A stretch of 64,000 nt of DNA from Terriglobia bacterium (GTDB lineage Bacteria; Acidobacteriota; Terriglobia; Bryobacterales; Bryobacteraceae), in assembly GCA_020073265.1 (NCBI GenBank), contig JAIQFN010000023.1, forward strand, positions 24,738 to 88,737. Direction: 5' to 3'. Made by a program: the position numbers and the translations under genes. Of the stretch, positions 53,122-62,461 are shown piece after piece. The notes below the pieces were generated by a model. The model saw nothing but the letters and a program-made list of their open reading frames with translations, was not told the DNA's origin and searched no databases. Within the stretch, counting starts at the first letter, position 1. Every line of letters starts with the position of its first letter.

Positions 53122-54108
53122 ATGCAGTTGCCTCTGTTCCCCGAAGCAGCTTCTTCGCTCGCCAAGAACGTCGACTACCTGTACTACTATCTGACAGCGG
53201 TCACCATCGTCATGACTGGCCTGATCTTCGCCGCGGTCTTCTTTTTCGCCATCAAGTACCGGCGCCGCTCCGAAGATGAAACTCCCCGGCCGATACACGG
53301 CTCGCTGGTTCTCGAAATCGGCTGGTCGGTGGTCCCGTTCCTGGTCATGCTGACCTTCTTCTGGTGGGGCGCGCAGATCTTTTTCGAGAACGCCAGCCCG
53401 CCGCCCAACGCCATGGACGTGTACGTGGTCGGCAAGCAGTGGATGTGGAAGATCCAGTATCCGCAGGGCCAGCGCGAGATCAACGAGCTGCACGTGCCGG
53501 TGGGCCGTCCGGTGAAGTTGACGCTGGCGTCCGAAGACGTGATCCACAGCTTCTTCATCCCGGCTTTCCGCATCAAGCACGACGTCGTGCCGGGCCGCTA
53601 CGACACCATGTGGTTCACCGCCACCAAGCCCGGCCGCTATCACCTGTTCTGCGCCGAATATTGCGGCACCGAGCATTCCGGCATGATCGGCTGGGTGACC
53701 GTCATGAACGACTCCGATTATGAGAACTGGTTGAGCGGAGGCGGCAGCGAGGGTACCATGGCGCAGCAGGGCGAAAAGCTATTCGGCCAGTTGGGCTGCT
53801 CCACCTGCCACCTGCTGGATCAGCAGGGCCGCTGCCCCATCATGCGCGGCGTCTACGGCTCGCGCGTCCAGTTGAACGACGGGCGCACCGTTCTCGCCGA
53901 CGACGCCTACATCCGTGAATCGATTCTCAACCCCAACGCCAAGATCGTGGCCGGCTACCACTCGGACGTCATGCCCACCTTCCAGGGCCAGATCAGCGAG
54001 GAACAATTGCTGCAGTTGATCGTCTACGTCAAGTCGCTGGCGATCACCGGCACGCCGACCGCGCCCCCATTGGGATCGGCCGGACAAACCCAAGGTGCTA
54101 AACAATGA
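53122..54108 (+). CDS. coxB: Cytochrome c oxidase subunit II with fused cytochrome c (caa3 type)
   Basis: 328 residues. It has two membrane helices ([21 protein letters not shown] at about 25-45 and [23 protein letters not shown]), then the CuA domain with the ligand set C-x3-C-x3-H-x2-M ([12 protein letters not shown], residues 177-188). A C-terminal cytochrome c domain carries heme site CSTCH at about residues 226-230. The fused heme domain marks a caa3-type oxidase that takes electrons directly from ACIII or ActE. The long ORF reading back to 52540 is a shadow over sco. The stop overlaps coxA. Confidence 0.96.
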   Translation: MQLPLFPEAASSLAKNVDYLYYYLTAVTIVMTGLIFAAVFFFAIKYRRRSEDETPRPIHGSLVLEIGWSVVPFLVMLTFFWWGAQIFFENASPPPNAMDVYVVGKQWMWKIQYPQGQREINELHVPVGRPVKLTLASEDVIHSFFIPAFRIKHDVVPGRYDTMWFTATKPGRYHLFCAEYCGTEHSGMIGWVTVMNDSDYENWLSGGGSEGTMAQQGEKLFGQLGCSTCHLLDQQGRCPIMRGVYGSRVQLNDGRTVLADDAYIRESILNPNAKIVAGYHSDVMPTFQGQISEEQLLQLIVYVKSLAITGTPTAPPLGSAGQTQGAKQ

Positions 54109-55733
54109 GTACTGCTTTACAAGAACCACGGGTTGCAGAAACCCCGAACTATTTGAACGCCGAGTACGGCTGGAAATCCTGGCTGTTCACCAAGGATCAT
54201 AAACGCATCGCCGTACTGTACATCATCTCGATCACCGTCATGTTTTTCATCGGCGGGATTTTCGCGGGCTTGATCCGCACCGAGCTGCTGACGCCGCAGG
54301 GCGACCTGGTGAACTCCGACACCTACAACAAGTTCTTCACCATGCACGGCATCGTGATGGTGTTCTTCTTCCTCATACCGTCCATCCCCGCCACGCTCGG
54401 AAACTTTTTCGTGCCCATGATGATCGGCGCCAAGGATCTGGCCTTCCCGCGCATCAACCTGTTGAGCTGGTACATCTACATTGCCGGCGCGGCCTTCGCG
54501 CTGGCGGCCATCGTTCTGGGCGGCGTCGACACCGGCTGGACGTTCTACACACCCTTCAGCAGCACCTATTCGAACACCTTCGTCATCACCGCCGCGGTGG
54601 GCGTGTTCATCGCGGGCTTTTCGTCGATTCTCACCGGGCTGAACTTCATCGTCACCGTGCACAAGATGCGCGCGCCCGGAATGACCTGGGGCCGGCTGCC
54701 GCTGTTCGTATGGGCCAACTACGCCACTTCCCTGATCCAGGTGCTCGGCACGCCCGTAGTCGCCATCACGCTGGCGCTGGTGGGCCTCGAGCGCGCCTTC
54801 CACATCGGCATTTTCGATCCGGCCATCGGCGGCGACCCCATCCTGTTCCAGCACATGTTCTGGTTCTACTCGCACCCGGCCGTCTACATCATGATTCTGC
54901 CCGGCATGGGCGTGATCAGCGAGCTGGTGACCTGCTTCTCGCGAAAAGGGATCTTCGGCTATCCCTTCATCGCCGGCTCTAGCCTGGGCATCGCCATCAT
55001 CGGATTCCTGGTGTGGGGCCATCACATGTTCGTCACCGGCATGTCGATGTACGCCAGCCTGTATTTCTCGCTGCTGACCATGCTGGTCGCGGTTCCCTCC
55101 GCCATCAAGGTGTTCAACTGGACCGCCACCATGTTCCGCGGCTCCATCAGCTTCGACACGCCCATGCTGTACGCGTTCGGCTTCATCGGGCTGTTTACTA
55201 TCGGCGGATTGACCGGCCTGTTCCTCGCGACGCTGGGCGTGGACGTGCACGTCACCGACACCTACTTCGTGGTGGCGCACTTCCATTACGTCATGGTGGG
55301 CGGCATGGTGCTGGCATACATGGGCGGATTGCACTTCTGGTGGCCCAAGATCACCGGACGTTTGTACCCGGAAGGCTGGGGCCGGTTCGCCGCGCTGCTG
55401 GTATTCGTCGGTTTTAACGCCACCTTCTTCCCGCAGTTCATCCTGGGCTATCTCGGCCAGCCCCGCCGCTATCATGCCTATGCCCCGGAGTTCCAGGTGC
55501 TGAACGTGTTCTCCACGGCCGGCGCAACCATCCTCGGTGTCGGCTACATTATTCCGCTGATCTACATGCTCTGGTCGCTCAAGTACGGTCCCAAGGCCGG
55601 CGACAATCCGTGGCGCGCCAAGGGCCTGGAGTGGGAGACCAGCTCGCCGCCGCCGACCTTTAACTTTGAGAAGACGCCCGTGGTCACCGAGGAAGCGTAC
55701 GCTTATGGTAAGGAGGAGGCTCACATTGGCTGA
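54105..55733 (+). CDS. coxA: Cytochrome c oxidase subunit I (A2 type)
   Basis: A 542-residue heme-copper oxidase core with twelve membrane helices. The heme and CuB ligands are visible in [46 protein letters not shown] and [12 protein letters not shown]. The helix VI motif is YSHPAVY and not the GHPEVY of A1 enzymes: the D-channel Glu is replaced and a Tyr-Ser pair precedes it, which marks the A2 subclass. It reduces oxygen to water and pumps protons. ATGA overlap with coxB; the end overlaps the coxC start by 8 bases. Confidence 0.97.
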   Translation: MSTALQEPRVAETPNYLNAEYGWKSWLFTKDHKRIAVLYIISITVMFFIGGIFAGLIRTELLTPQGDLVNSDTYNKFFTMHGIVMVFFFLIPSIPATLGNFFVPMMIGAKDLAFPRINLLSWYIYIAGAAFALAAIVLGGVDTGWTFYTPFSSTYSNTFVITAAVGVFIAGFSSILTGLNFIVTVHKMRAPGMTWGRLPLFVWANYATSLIQVLGTPVVAITLALVGLERAFHIGIFDPAIGGDPILFQHMFWFYSHPAVYIMILPGMGVISELVTCFSRKGIFGYPFIAGSSLGIAIIGFLVWGHHMFVTGMSMYASLYFSLLTMLVAVPSAIKVFNWTATMFRGSISFDTPMLYAFGFIGLFTIGGLTGLFLATLGVDVHVTDTYFVVAHFHYVMVGGMVLAYMGGLHFWWPKITGRLYPEGWGRFAALLVFVGFNATFFPQFILGYLGQPRRYHAYAPEFQVLNVFSTAGATILGVGYIIPLIYMLWSLKYGPKAGDNPWRAKGLEWETSSPPPTFNFEKTPVVTEEAYAYGKEEAHIG

Positions 55734-56439
55734 TACGCACGGCGCCGTCGCCGAGCACGGGCACTCCAAGTATCTTCGTCATCATTTCGACGACATGGAG
55801 CAGCAGTTCGACTCCGCCACGCTCGGAATGTGGGTGTTCCTGCTGACCGAAATCATGTTCTTCGGCGGGATGTTCGGAGCCTATACTGTGTACCGCTCCA
55901 TGTATCCCGGCGCCTTTGCAAGCACCAGTCTGCACATGAACCCGGCGTTTGGCGCGGCGAACACCGCCGTGCTGATTGTCAGCAGCTTGACCATGGCTTT
56001 GGCGGTGCGGTCCGCGCGCTTGGGAAGCCAGAAGGCCCTCCAGATATTTCTGATCCTGACCATGATCTTTGGCATTGCGTTCCTGGTTATCAAAGGATTC
56101 GAGTATCACGAACATTGGGTCGACAACAAAGTGCCCCTGATCAGCGGGCATTGGGACTACAGCAACGACGCGGAACATCCGAATCAAGCACAATACGCCA
56201 AGCAGGCTCAGATTCTGTTTTGTTTCTACTTTTTCATGACCGGTTTCCACGCGGTTCATATGTTGGTCGGTGTGGGTATCATGATAACGATCCTCACCAT
56301 GGCGCGGCGAGGCATCTTCAGCAAGGACTACTTCACGCCGGTGGAAATCAGCGGCCTGTATTGGCACTTCGTTGACATCGTTTGGATTTTCTTGTTCCCA
56401 TTGCTCTACCTGATTGGAAACGCCAGAAAGCTTGTCTAA
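55726..56439 (+). CDS. coxC: Cytochrome c oxidase subunit III
   Basis: A protein of about 237 residues with six or seven membrane helices: [61 protein letters not shown], and the conserved [18 protein letters not shown] and [18 protein letters not shown]. The start is probably TTG at 55726, because AAGGAGGAGG lies 7 bases upstream. ATG at 55705 is an in-frame alternative but precedes that site. Residues [17 protein letters not shown] form the usual N-terminal lead-in. Confidence 0.95.
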   Translation: MADTHGAVAEHGHSKYLRHHFDDMEQQFDSATLGMWVFLLTEIMFFGGMFGAYTVYRSMYPGAFASTSLHMNPAFGAANTAVLIVSSLTMALAVRSARLGSQKALQIFLILTMIFGIAFLVIKGFEYHEHWVDNKVPLISGHWDYSNDAEHPNQAQYAKQAQILFCFYFFMTGFHAVHMLVGVGIMITILTMARRGIFSKDYFTPVEISGLYWHFVDIVWIFLFPLLYLIGNARKLV

Positions 56440-56440
56440 T

Positions 56441-56740
56441 ATGCATTCAGTCCCTAGCGTTCGAACTTACGTCACTATCTGGGCGATCCTCACGTTCATG
56501 ACGTTCGCCACCTACTACATTGCCCAAATCGACTTGGGTCAGTGGAACATAGTGATCGCGCTGCTCATCGCGTTCTTCAAAATGAGCTTGGTCATCCTGT
56601 TCTTTATGAACCTGAAGGCCGAAAGCGCGCTTACTAAGCTGTTCGCCTGCGGCGGATTCTTTTGGATGATCCTGCTGCTGGGCCAGTTCTTCGTCGACTA
56701 TATGTCGCGGAGCTGGATGCCCGAAGGCAAGATGTGGTAA
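56441..56740 (+). CDS. coxD: Cytochrome c oxidase subunit IV (prokaryotic)
   Basis: A 99-residue small membrane subunit with three helices (YVTIWAILTFMTFATYYIAQI, IVIALLIAFFKMSLVILFFMNL and CGGFFWMILLLGQFFVDYM). The AFFKMSLVILFFMNLK core identifies the COX4 prokaryotic family. It starts one base after the coxC stop and closes the operon. No U-rich terminator is seen before the convergent methyltransferase gene, only a weak CAGCCA/TGGCTG hairpin near 56750. Confidence 0.92.
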   Translation: MHSVPSVRTYVTIWAILTFMTFATYYIAQIDLGQWNIVIALLIAFFKMSLVILFFMNLKAESALTKLFACGGFFWMILLLGQFFVDYMSRSWMPEGKMW

Positions 56741-56788
56741 GTGGCGCAGCCAATCCTGGCTGCTGGCGGCTTTCAGCCGGCACAGGTC

Positions 56789-57844
56789 CTAAGGCTTCGC
56801 CTCGTAAACCAAATTAAACGGCGTCTCCGTCGCCCTGCGGAAACTCTTGAATCCCGCTCCACTCACCACTTGACGCATCCGCGCCTCCCCAGCCTGCGCT
56901 CCCAGGCACAGCCCCACTTCCTGAGCCCGCGAGGCCGGCGTGCAGATCATGGTTGACGCGGCGTAGAACACCCGCCCCACCGGGTTGAGATTCTTCTCCA
57001 GTTGATCGTGCGCGAACGGCTCCACGATCATCCAGGCGCCGTCCGGATTGAGCATCTCCAGAACGTGCCGCGCGGCTCCCTGCGGATCGCCCATGTCGTG
57101 GAGGCAATCGAAGAACGCCACGAAATCGTACTTGGCCCCGTGAAAATCCTTGGCGGTGGCCACCTCGAAGCTCGCGTTCTTGACGCCGGCCCGAGCGGCC
57201 GCGCGCCGCGCCCATCCCACCGAAGGGCCGTGGTAGTCGAAACCCACGAACTGCGAGTTCGGATAAGCCTGCGCCATCAGGATGGTGGAAGCGCCGTGCC
57301 CGCAGCCCACGTCGGCCACGCGAGCGCCCTTCTTCAGCTTCTGCTCTACACCGCCCAGCGACGGGATCCAGGAGCTGACCAGGTTGGCCGCGTAGTTCGG
57401 ACGGAAGAACTTTTCAGTCCCTTCGAACAAGCAGGTGTCGTGCTCGTCCCAACCCACGCCGTCGCCGGTCCGGAAGGCCTCCACTAGCTTCGGCTCGTCC
57501 TTCATGATGGCGCTGACGATGTGAAACGCTCCTGGCAGGTACGCTGGGCTATCCTCCACCGCCAGCGCGAAGGCCTGCTCGTCGGGCAGCGTGAAGGTCT
57601 GCGAGGCGGCGTCGTAAGTCACGTATCCGCCGGCGGCCTGCGCCGAAAGCCATTCACGCACATATCGCTCGTCAGTGTTGGTTTTGCGCGCCAGCTCAGC
57701 GGGTGTCATCGCGCCGGCCCCCACCATGGCCTTGTACAATCCCAGTTTTTCTCCGATCAGCACCAGTGCCGCGTTCATGGCCGCGCCCAGCTCGCCAACC
57801 ACTTGCCCCAGGAACTGATTCAGTTTGTTCTGATCTACCTGCAT
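56789..57844 (-). CDS. SAM-dependent methyltransferase with N-terminal winged helix
   Basis: A 351-residue two-domain protein. The first 90 residues form a winged-helix dimerisation domain (LGLYKAMVGAGAMTPAELARKTNTDERYVREWLSA-type). The C-terminal half is a class I methyltransferase with motif I VADVGCGHGASTILMA and acidic FVGFDYHGPS. The layout matches the Rv2258c-like family, whose substrates are unknown. GGGGAGG lies 5 bases before the ATG. It is convergent with coxD and apparently unrelated to it. Confidence 0.88.
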   Translation of the reverse strand: MQVDQNKLNQFLGQVVGELGAAMNAALVLIGEKLGLYKAMVGAGAMTPAELARKTNTDERYVREWLSAQAAGGYVTYDAASQTFTLPDEQAFALAVEDSPAYLPGAFHIVSAIMKDEPKLVEAFRTGDGVGWDEHDTCLFEGTEKFFRPNYAANLVSSWIPSLGGVEQKLKKGARVADVGCGHGASTILMAQAYPNSQFVGFDYHGPSVGWARRAAARAGVKNASFEVATAKDFHGAKYDFVAFFDCLHDMGDPQGAARHVLEMLNPDGAWMIVEPFAHDQLEKNLNPVGRVFYAASTMICTPASRAQEVGLCLGAQAGEARMRQVVSGAGFKSFRRATETPFNLVYEAKP

Positions 57845-57872
57845 GTGTCCTCCCCATAACTACGAAAGCTGC

Positions 57873-57920
57873 CCGTGGCGCACGCACTCGTGCGTGCAGC
57901 GTTCACACTCGTGTGAACGC
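57873..57920. repeat. Double-palindrome repeat, copy 3
   Basis: Same two-hairpin unit as at 40313 with one base change between the hairpins (TGCGTGCAGC for TGCGTGCCGC). It lies between the methyltransferase start and the stop of the next leftward gene. Confidence 0.9.
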
Positions 57921-57930
57921 ACTTGGAACA

Positions 57931-59340
57931 TTACTGTACACCTCTGAGCGCCTGCTTGTCCTTGTCCCAGACAAATCGGCACTCCCCGCCGTCCGCTGCT
58001 TTTGCGTTTGGGATACCTCCGCCCTGCATGGCGACGCATTCCTGAAACCCATTCGCAAAAGTATAAACTCCATCCAGCGTCCGCGGCAATCCCGTCACTA
58101 CCACTGGATGTCCCGAACCATTGGCGCACCTGGCCGCGGCCGCACACGCCGCCTGCACCACTTCAGAAGCCCGCTCCCAGCCGCGCAGGTTATGCCACAG
58201 CACCATCCCATGAAACAGCACGAGCGCCGCCGCCACCACCATCCGATCTCTCGCCTGCAGCCGCTCGCACAGCGCGGCCACGAGCAGGCACAAGCCGACC
58301 GAAGGCAGATACAGGACGCGCGCCTTCTCCAAATCGAGTCCAATCAGTAGTTGCGAAAGCGCGGGTGCCGCCGTCATAAGAGCGAATCCCGCCGCGAAAG
58401 CGAGCTTCGAGATCTCTGCTCGAACCATAAAGAGTCTCGCCAGCCCAGCGACGTAAGCCACCGCCACGGCTATCAGCGCCGCCCCCGGCCGGATGGCCCA
58501 ATTGACCGGGAAAAAAAGAACTGCCCACATTCGCAGCGCCAGCGCTTTGAGCGACGGAGCGAAGCTCACTCCGCCATATCCGCCGATTCCGCCCAGCAGG
58601 CTCCAGCGATAGGCGAACAGCATCAGCGTCACGCCAAACAACACCGCAACCAGCCTCCAGGCCCGCCTATCCCGGACCCCGCTGAAGCACGCCACTAGCA
58701 GCGCCGCAACCAGCGGAAACGAGTACGCCGATTCTTTGGTAAGCATCGCCACCGCCATCGACACCACGGCCGCACACTCATAGAGCATCCGCCGTCCGCC
58801 GCCGGCTCGCCACGAAAGCACGAACGTCACCGCGGCCGCGAGAAAGAACAACGTCGACAGCAGATCGAATCGTCCGGCTATCCACACCACGGCTTCCGGG
58901 TGCGAACCGTGCAGAGCGAAAACGGTCGCGCCCAGCCAGGCCGCAAACCGCGAAAATCCTAGAGCCGCCGTCAGCGCGTACACCAGCAGCGCGGTGGCCG
59001 CGTGCAAAACGAAACCGATCCAATGCCAGGCCGCCGGATCGGATCCCGCCCACTTCGCGCTGATCACATACGAGAGAATGCCGGCCGGGCGGAAGGATCC
59101 ATCGCCGCCACGCGTGGCGAGAATCCCGCGCCAGCTCCAGGGAGCGTGCGCCTGGACGAGGAGGATGAAGTCGTCCGAGAGGAAGTAGGTGTGGGCGGTC
59201 CACGCAAAGAACGCCACCGCCGTGAGCGCTACCGCCGCCAGCCCGAGGACGTCCACGCGATTGGCGATCCACAACGTGCCGGGACCCGTGCGCGAGCGGG
59301 TCGCGCGCAGAAACGCAGCCAGCATGCCCGCCACGACCAA
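57931..59340 (-). CDS. Polytopic membrane protein, GT-C glycosyltransferase-like
   Basis: About 469 residues with ten or more membrane helices. The first periplasmic loop contains TYFLSDDFILLVQAH. An Asp pair directly after helix 1 is the hallmark of GT-C enzymes such as PMT/ArnT, which move sugars from lipid carriers. WHWIGFVLHAATALLVY and KESAYSFPLVAALLV resemble the O-antigen-ligase or PMT neighbourhood. A C-terminal Cys-containing soluble domain (FQECVAMQGGGIP) follows. Possible starts are TTG 59340, GTG 59334 or ATG 59325, none with a strong ribosome site. The activity is inferred only. Confidence 0.75.
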   Translation of the reverse strand: MVVAGMLAAFLRATRSRTGPGTLWIANRVDVLGLAAVALTAVAFFAWTAHTYFLSDDFILLVQAHAPWSWRGILATRGGDGSFRPAGILSYVISAKWAGSDPAAWHWIGFVLHAATALLVYALTAALGFSRFAAWLGATVFALHGSHPEAVVWIAGRFDLLSTLFFLAAAVTFVLSWRAGGGRRMLYECAAVVSMAVAMLTKESAYSFPLVAALLVACFSGVRDRRAWRLVAVLFGVTLMLFAYRWSLLGGIGGYGGVSFAPSLKALALRMWAVLFFPVNWAIRPGAALIAVAVAYVAGLARLFMVRAEISKLAFAAGFALMTAAPALSQLLIGLDLEKARVLYLPSVGLCLLVAALCERLQARDRMVVAAALVLFHGMVLWHNLRGWERASEVVQAACAAAARCANGSGHPVVVTGLPRTLDGVYTFANGFQECVAMQGGGIPNAKAADGGECRFVWDKDKQALRGVQ

Positions 59341-59435
59341 CCACGATTCAGCGTTCAGCGAAATCGGAATGCAACAAGTTTAACAGACAGGTGCGATCGC
59401 CCCGATCGCGTGCGCCGCAACGGTACAATCGGGAA

Positions 59436-61013
59436 TTGAAAAAGTTCGACGTTGTCATCGTCGGCGGCGGACATAACGGCTTGGTGTGCGCCGCGTATCT
59501 GGCGCGCGCGGGCCGCAAGGTCCTGGTGCTCGAGAAGCGCGAGCTGGTGGGCGGCTGCGCGGTCACCGAAGAGATCTGGCCCGGCTATCGCGTCTCGACC
59601 GCGGCCTACCTCACCAGCCTGCTGCAGGAGCGCATCATTCGTGAGCTGGAGCTGGAGCGCTTCGGCTATCACGTCGACGCCAAAGATCCCGCCTTCTTTT
59701 CCGCATTTCCGGACGGCCGCCACCTCTTCATGTGGCAGGACCGGACCAAAACGCTGGCCGAGATCGCCCGTTTCTCAGCGCGGGATGCCGAAGTTTTTCC
59801 CGCCTACGAGGACCATCTGGAACGCCTCTCGGAAGTGGTGGAGAGTCTGCTGCTGACGACCCCGCCCGGGTTTCCGCCGGATGGCCTGGGCGATTTCATC
59901 GAATATCTGAAGCTGGCGGGCAGATTCCGCCGCCTGCGTCCCAAGGAAATCGTGAGCCTGGTAAAGATCTTCACCCAGAGCGCCGCCGACTTTCTGGACG
60001 AATGGTTCGAATCCGACGAGATCAAGGTGACGCTCGCCACCGACGGCGTCATCGGAGCCAACGGCGGGCCGCGCTCTCCGGGCACCGCCTACATCCTGCT
60101 GCATCACGTGATGGGCAGCGTCGGAGGCAAGCGCGGCCTGTGGGGATTTGTGCGCGGTGGCATGGGCGCGGTGTCCAACGCCATCGCGGAATCGGCGCGT
60201 AGCCGGGGCGCGGAGATCCGCACCAACGCTTCGGTGCAAAGCATCCGCGTCCAAGATGGCCGCGCGCGAGGCGTCGTTCTGGAGTCAGGCGAAGAGATCG
60301 AAGCAGGCGTCGTGGCCAGCAACCTGACTCCGCAGACCACTTTCCTGCACCTGGTCGAACCGAGCGAGCTGCCGGACGCCTTCGTCGCCGCGATTCGCAA
60401 GTATCGCAGTGAAGGCACCTCGTGCAAGATCAACCTGGCGCTCGACGGTCTGCCGGATTTTCGCGCGTTGCCGGGCGCCCCAGGCCCGCAGCATCGCGCC
60501 ACCATGCATATCTGTCCGTCGCTCGACTATGTCGAGCGCGCCTGGGACGACGCCAAGTACGGCCGCCCTTCGCAATCGCCGCTGCTCGAGTTGACCATCC
60601 CGACCATGTATGACCCAACGCTTGCGCCGCCCGGCAAGCACATCCTGGGAATCTTCCTTCAGTACGCGCCCTACACCTTGCGGGACGCCACCTGGGACGA
60701 ACTGCGCGAGCCATTCGCGTTCCGCGTGCTCGACGTGATCGAAGAATACGCGCCCGGCTTCCGTTCACTCATCCTCCACCAGCAGGTGCTCACGCCGCTC
60801 GATCTGGAACGGCGCTTCGGTCTCACGGGCGGCAATATCTTTCACGGCGAGATGAGCCTGGATCAGATGTTCGTGTTGCGGCCGGTGGCTGGATGCGCGC
60901 GCTATCGGACGCCGATCCGGGGCCTGTATCTGTGCGGCTCGGGAACGCATCCCGGCGGCGGCGTGATGGGCGCGCCGGGGTACAACGCCGCGCGGGAGAT
61001 CCTGAAGGGCTAG
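59436..61013 (+). CDS. FAD-dependent oxidoreductase, phytoene-desaturase/PYROXD2-like
   Basis: 525 residues. The Rossmann FAD site is FDVVIVGGGHNGLVCAAYLA, followed by VLEKRELVGGCAVTEE. The C terminus GLYLCGSGTHPGGGVMGAPGYNAA is the second FAD motif of the carotenoid-desaturase-like amine-oxidase superfamily. The length and middle region fit the PYROXD2 group, whose substrate is unknown, better than true phytoene desaturase. No carotenoid gene is near. I chose TTG at 59436, because the conserved fold begins three codons later and TACAAT ends 6 bases before it. The upstream ATG-less extension to 59391 is unsupported. Confidence 0.88.
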   Translation: MKKFDVVIVGGGHNGLVCAAYLARAGRKVLVLEKRELVGGCAVTEEIWPGYRVSTAAYLTSLLQERIIRELELERFGYHVDAKDPAFFSAFPDGRHLFMWQDRTKTLAEIARFSARDAEVFPAYEDHLERLSEVVESLLLTTPPGFPPDGLGDFIEYLKLAGRFRRLRPKEIVSLVKIFTQSAADFLDEWFESDEIKVTLATDGVIGANGGPRSPGTAYILLHHVMGSVGGKRGLWGFVRGGMGAVSNAIAESARSRGAEIRTNASVQSIRVQDGRARGVVLESGEEIEAGVVASNLTPQTTFLHLVEPSELPDAFVAAIRKYRSEGTSCKINLALDGLPDFRALPGAPGPQHRATMHICPSLDYVERAWDDAKYGRPSQSPLLELTIPTMYDPTLAPPGKHILGIFLQYAPYTLRDATWDELREPFAFRVLDVIEEYAPGFRSLILHQQVLTPLDLERRFGLTGGNIFHGEMSLDQMFVLRPVAGCARYRTPIRGLYLCGSGTHPGGGVMGAPGYNAAREILKG

Positions 61014-61035
61014 CTGCTCCCACTAAAATGGAAGT

Positions 61036-62397
61036 ATGCTCAAGCCGGCCATCTTCCGCGAATACGACATCCGCGGTATCGCCGATTCCGAACTGCTCAG
61101 CCCCGATGTCCAGCAGCTCGGCCTCGGCCTCGGGACTTATCTTGCTCGCCAGAGCGGCCGAAAGATCAACGTCGGGCGCGACTGCCGCCTCAGCTCCACT
61201 CGGCTGCGCGACGCGCTGGTTGTGGGGCTGCGCGCCTCCGGCTGCGACGTAACGGACATCGGCGTCGTTCCCACGCCGGTGCTGTATTTCTCGGCGCAGC
61301 ACTTGAACGCCGACGGCGCGGTCATGATCACCGGCAGCCACAATCCGTCGGAGTTCAACGGCTTCAAAACGGTGTGCGGCGCGGGCACGCTGCATGGCGA
61401 GAGCATCCAGGATGTCCGTCGCATCATCGAGCGCCAGGATTTCGAACGCGGCGCGGGACAACTCGCGAGCATCGACGCGGTCACGCCCTACGTCGACGAG
61501 ATCGCTGCGCAGTTTCGATTCGATCGGCGTATCAAAGTGGTCGCCGACGCGGGCAACGGTACCGCCGGCCCGGTCATGCACCGCATCTTCGCGAAGCTCA
61601 ACGTTGATGTGACAGAGCTGTTCTTCGACATGGACGGCCATTTTCCGAACCACCACCCCGATCCCACCGTCCCCGCCAATCTCACCGCGTTGATCGGCAA
61701 GGTCCGCCAGACCGGCGCCGAAATCGGTATCGCATTCGATGGCGACTCCGACCGCATTGGCGCCGTCGACGAGCACGGCAGCGTCGTCTACGGCGACATG
61801 CTGCTGCTCATCTACGCGCGCGAGATCCTGGAGCGCAAGCCCGGAGCCACGTTCATCGGTGAAGTGAAATGCTCTCAGTTGATGTACGACTACATCAACC
61901 AGTGGGGCGGCAACGCCATCATGTATAAGACCGGCCACTCGCTCATCAAGGCCAAGATGAAAGCGGAGCATGCCGAGCTGGCCGGTGAAATGTCCGGGCA
62001 CATGTTCTTCGCGGACCGTTACCGCGGCTACGACGACGCGCTGTACTCCGCCTGCCGCTTGATCGAGATCGTCGCCAGGGCGGGCCGGCCGCTTTCGGCG
62101 CAGCTCGCCGGAATTCCCAAGACGGTTTCGACTCCGGAGATCCGCGTGGACTGCCCCGATGACCTGAAGTTCGAAATCGTCCGCCGCGTCGCCGAGCACT
62201 TCAAGAGCAAACGCAAGACGGTGGACATCGATGGGGTGCGCGTGATCTTTCCGGAAGGCTGGGGGCTCCTGCGCGCTTCCAACACCCAACCAGTCCTGGT
62301 GATGCGCTTCGAGGCCTCGAACGAGCATCTGCTAAAGGAATACCAATCCGAAGTAGAAAGCGTCCTCGAGGACGCGAAGCGCTCGGTCGCTGCGTAG
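61036..62397 (+). CDS. manB: Phosphomannomutase/phosphoglucomutase
   Basis: A 453-residue alpha-D-phosphohexomutase. The four domains show the phospho-serine loop TGSHNPSEFNG, the metal site FDGDSDRIG, the sugar-binding loop GEMSGHMFF and the C-terminal phosphate-binding RASNTQPVLVMRFEA. The enzyme interconverts hexose 1- and 6-phosphates and feeds nucleotide-sugar, exopolysaccharide and LPS synthesis. Whether mannose or glucose is preferred cannot be told. TAAAAT ends 6 bases before the ATG (short-leader mRNA). It starts 22 bases after the flavoprotein gene. Confidence 0.95.
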   Translation: MLKPAIFREYDIRGIADSELLSPDVQQLGLGLGTYLARQSGRKINVGRDCRLSSTRLRDALVVGLRASGCDVTDIGVVPTPVLYFSAQHLNADGAVMITGSHNPSEFNGFKTVCGAGTLHGESIQDVRRIIERQDFERGAGQLASIDAVTPYVDEIAAQFRFDRRIKVVADAGNGTAGPVMHRIFAKLNVDVTELFFDMDGHFPNHHPDPTVPANLTALIGKVRQTGAEIGIAFDGDSDRIGAVDEHGSVVYGDMLLLIYAREILERKPGATFIGEVKCSQLMYDYINQWGGNAIMYKTGHSLIKAKMKAEHAELAGEMSGHMFFADRYRGYDDALYSACRLIEIVARAGRPLSAQLAGIPKTVSTPEIRVDCPDDLKFEIVRRVAEHFKSKRKTVDIDGVRVIFPEGWGLLRASNTQPVLVMRFEASNEHLLKEYQSEVESVLEDAKRSVAA

Positions 62398-62445
62398 CCG
62401 TGGCGCACGCACTCGTGCGTGCCGCGTTCACACTCGTGTGAACGC
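62398..62445. repeat. Double-palindrome repeat, copy 4
   Basis: Two perfect hairpins as at 40313, directly after the phosphomutase stop (the CCG overlaps it by one base) and 16 bases before the start of the ankyrin gene. Its second hairpin overlaps the probable -35 region of that gene. Confidence 0.9.
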
Positions 62446-62454
62446 TGTTATAAT
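62427..62454 (+). promoter_or_regulatory. Possible promoter of the ankyrin gene, built into the repeat
   Basis: TTCACA (62427-62432, inside the repeat hairpin), 16-base spacer, TATAAT (62449-62454). The predicted transcript start (about 62461) coincides with the GTG at 62462, which would make a leaderless mRNA. The -35 match is weak and the -10 is perfect. Confidence 0.45.
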
Positions 62455-62461
62455 TCACGAA

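Noticed and set aside
54117..55769. 550-codon ORF on the minus strand within coxA
   Set aside because: Its composition is the reverse-complement image of membrane helices (His/Gln/Glu/Asp-rich) and carries no motif.
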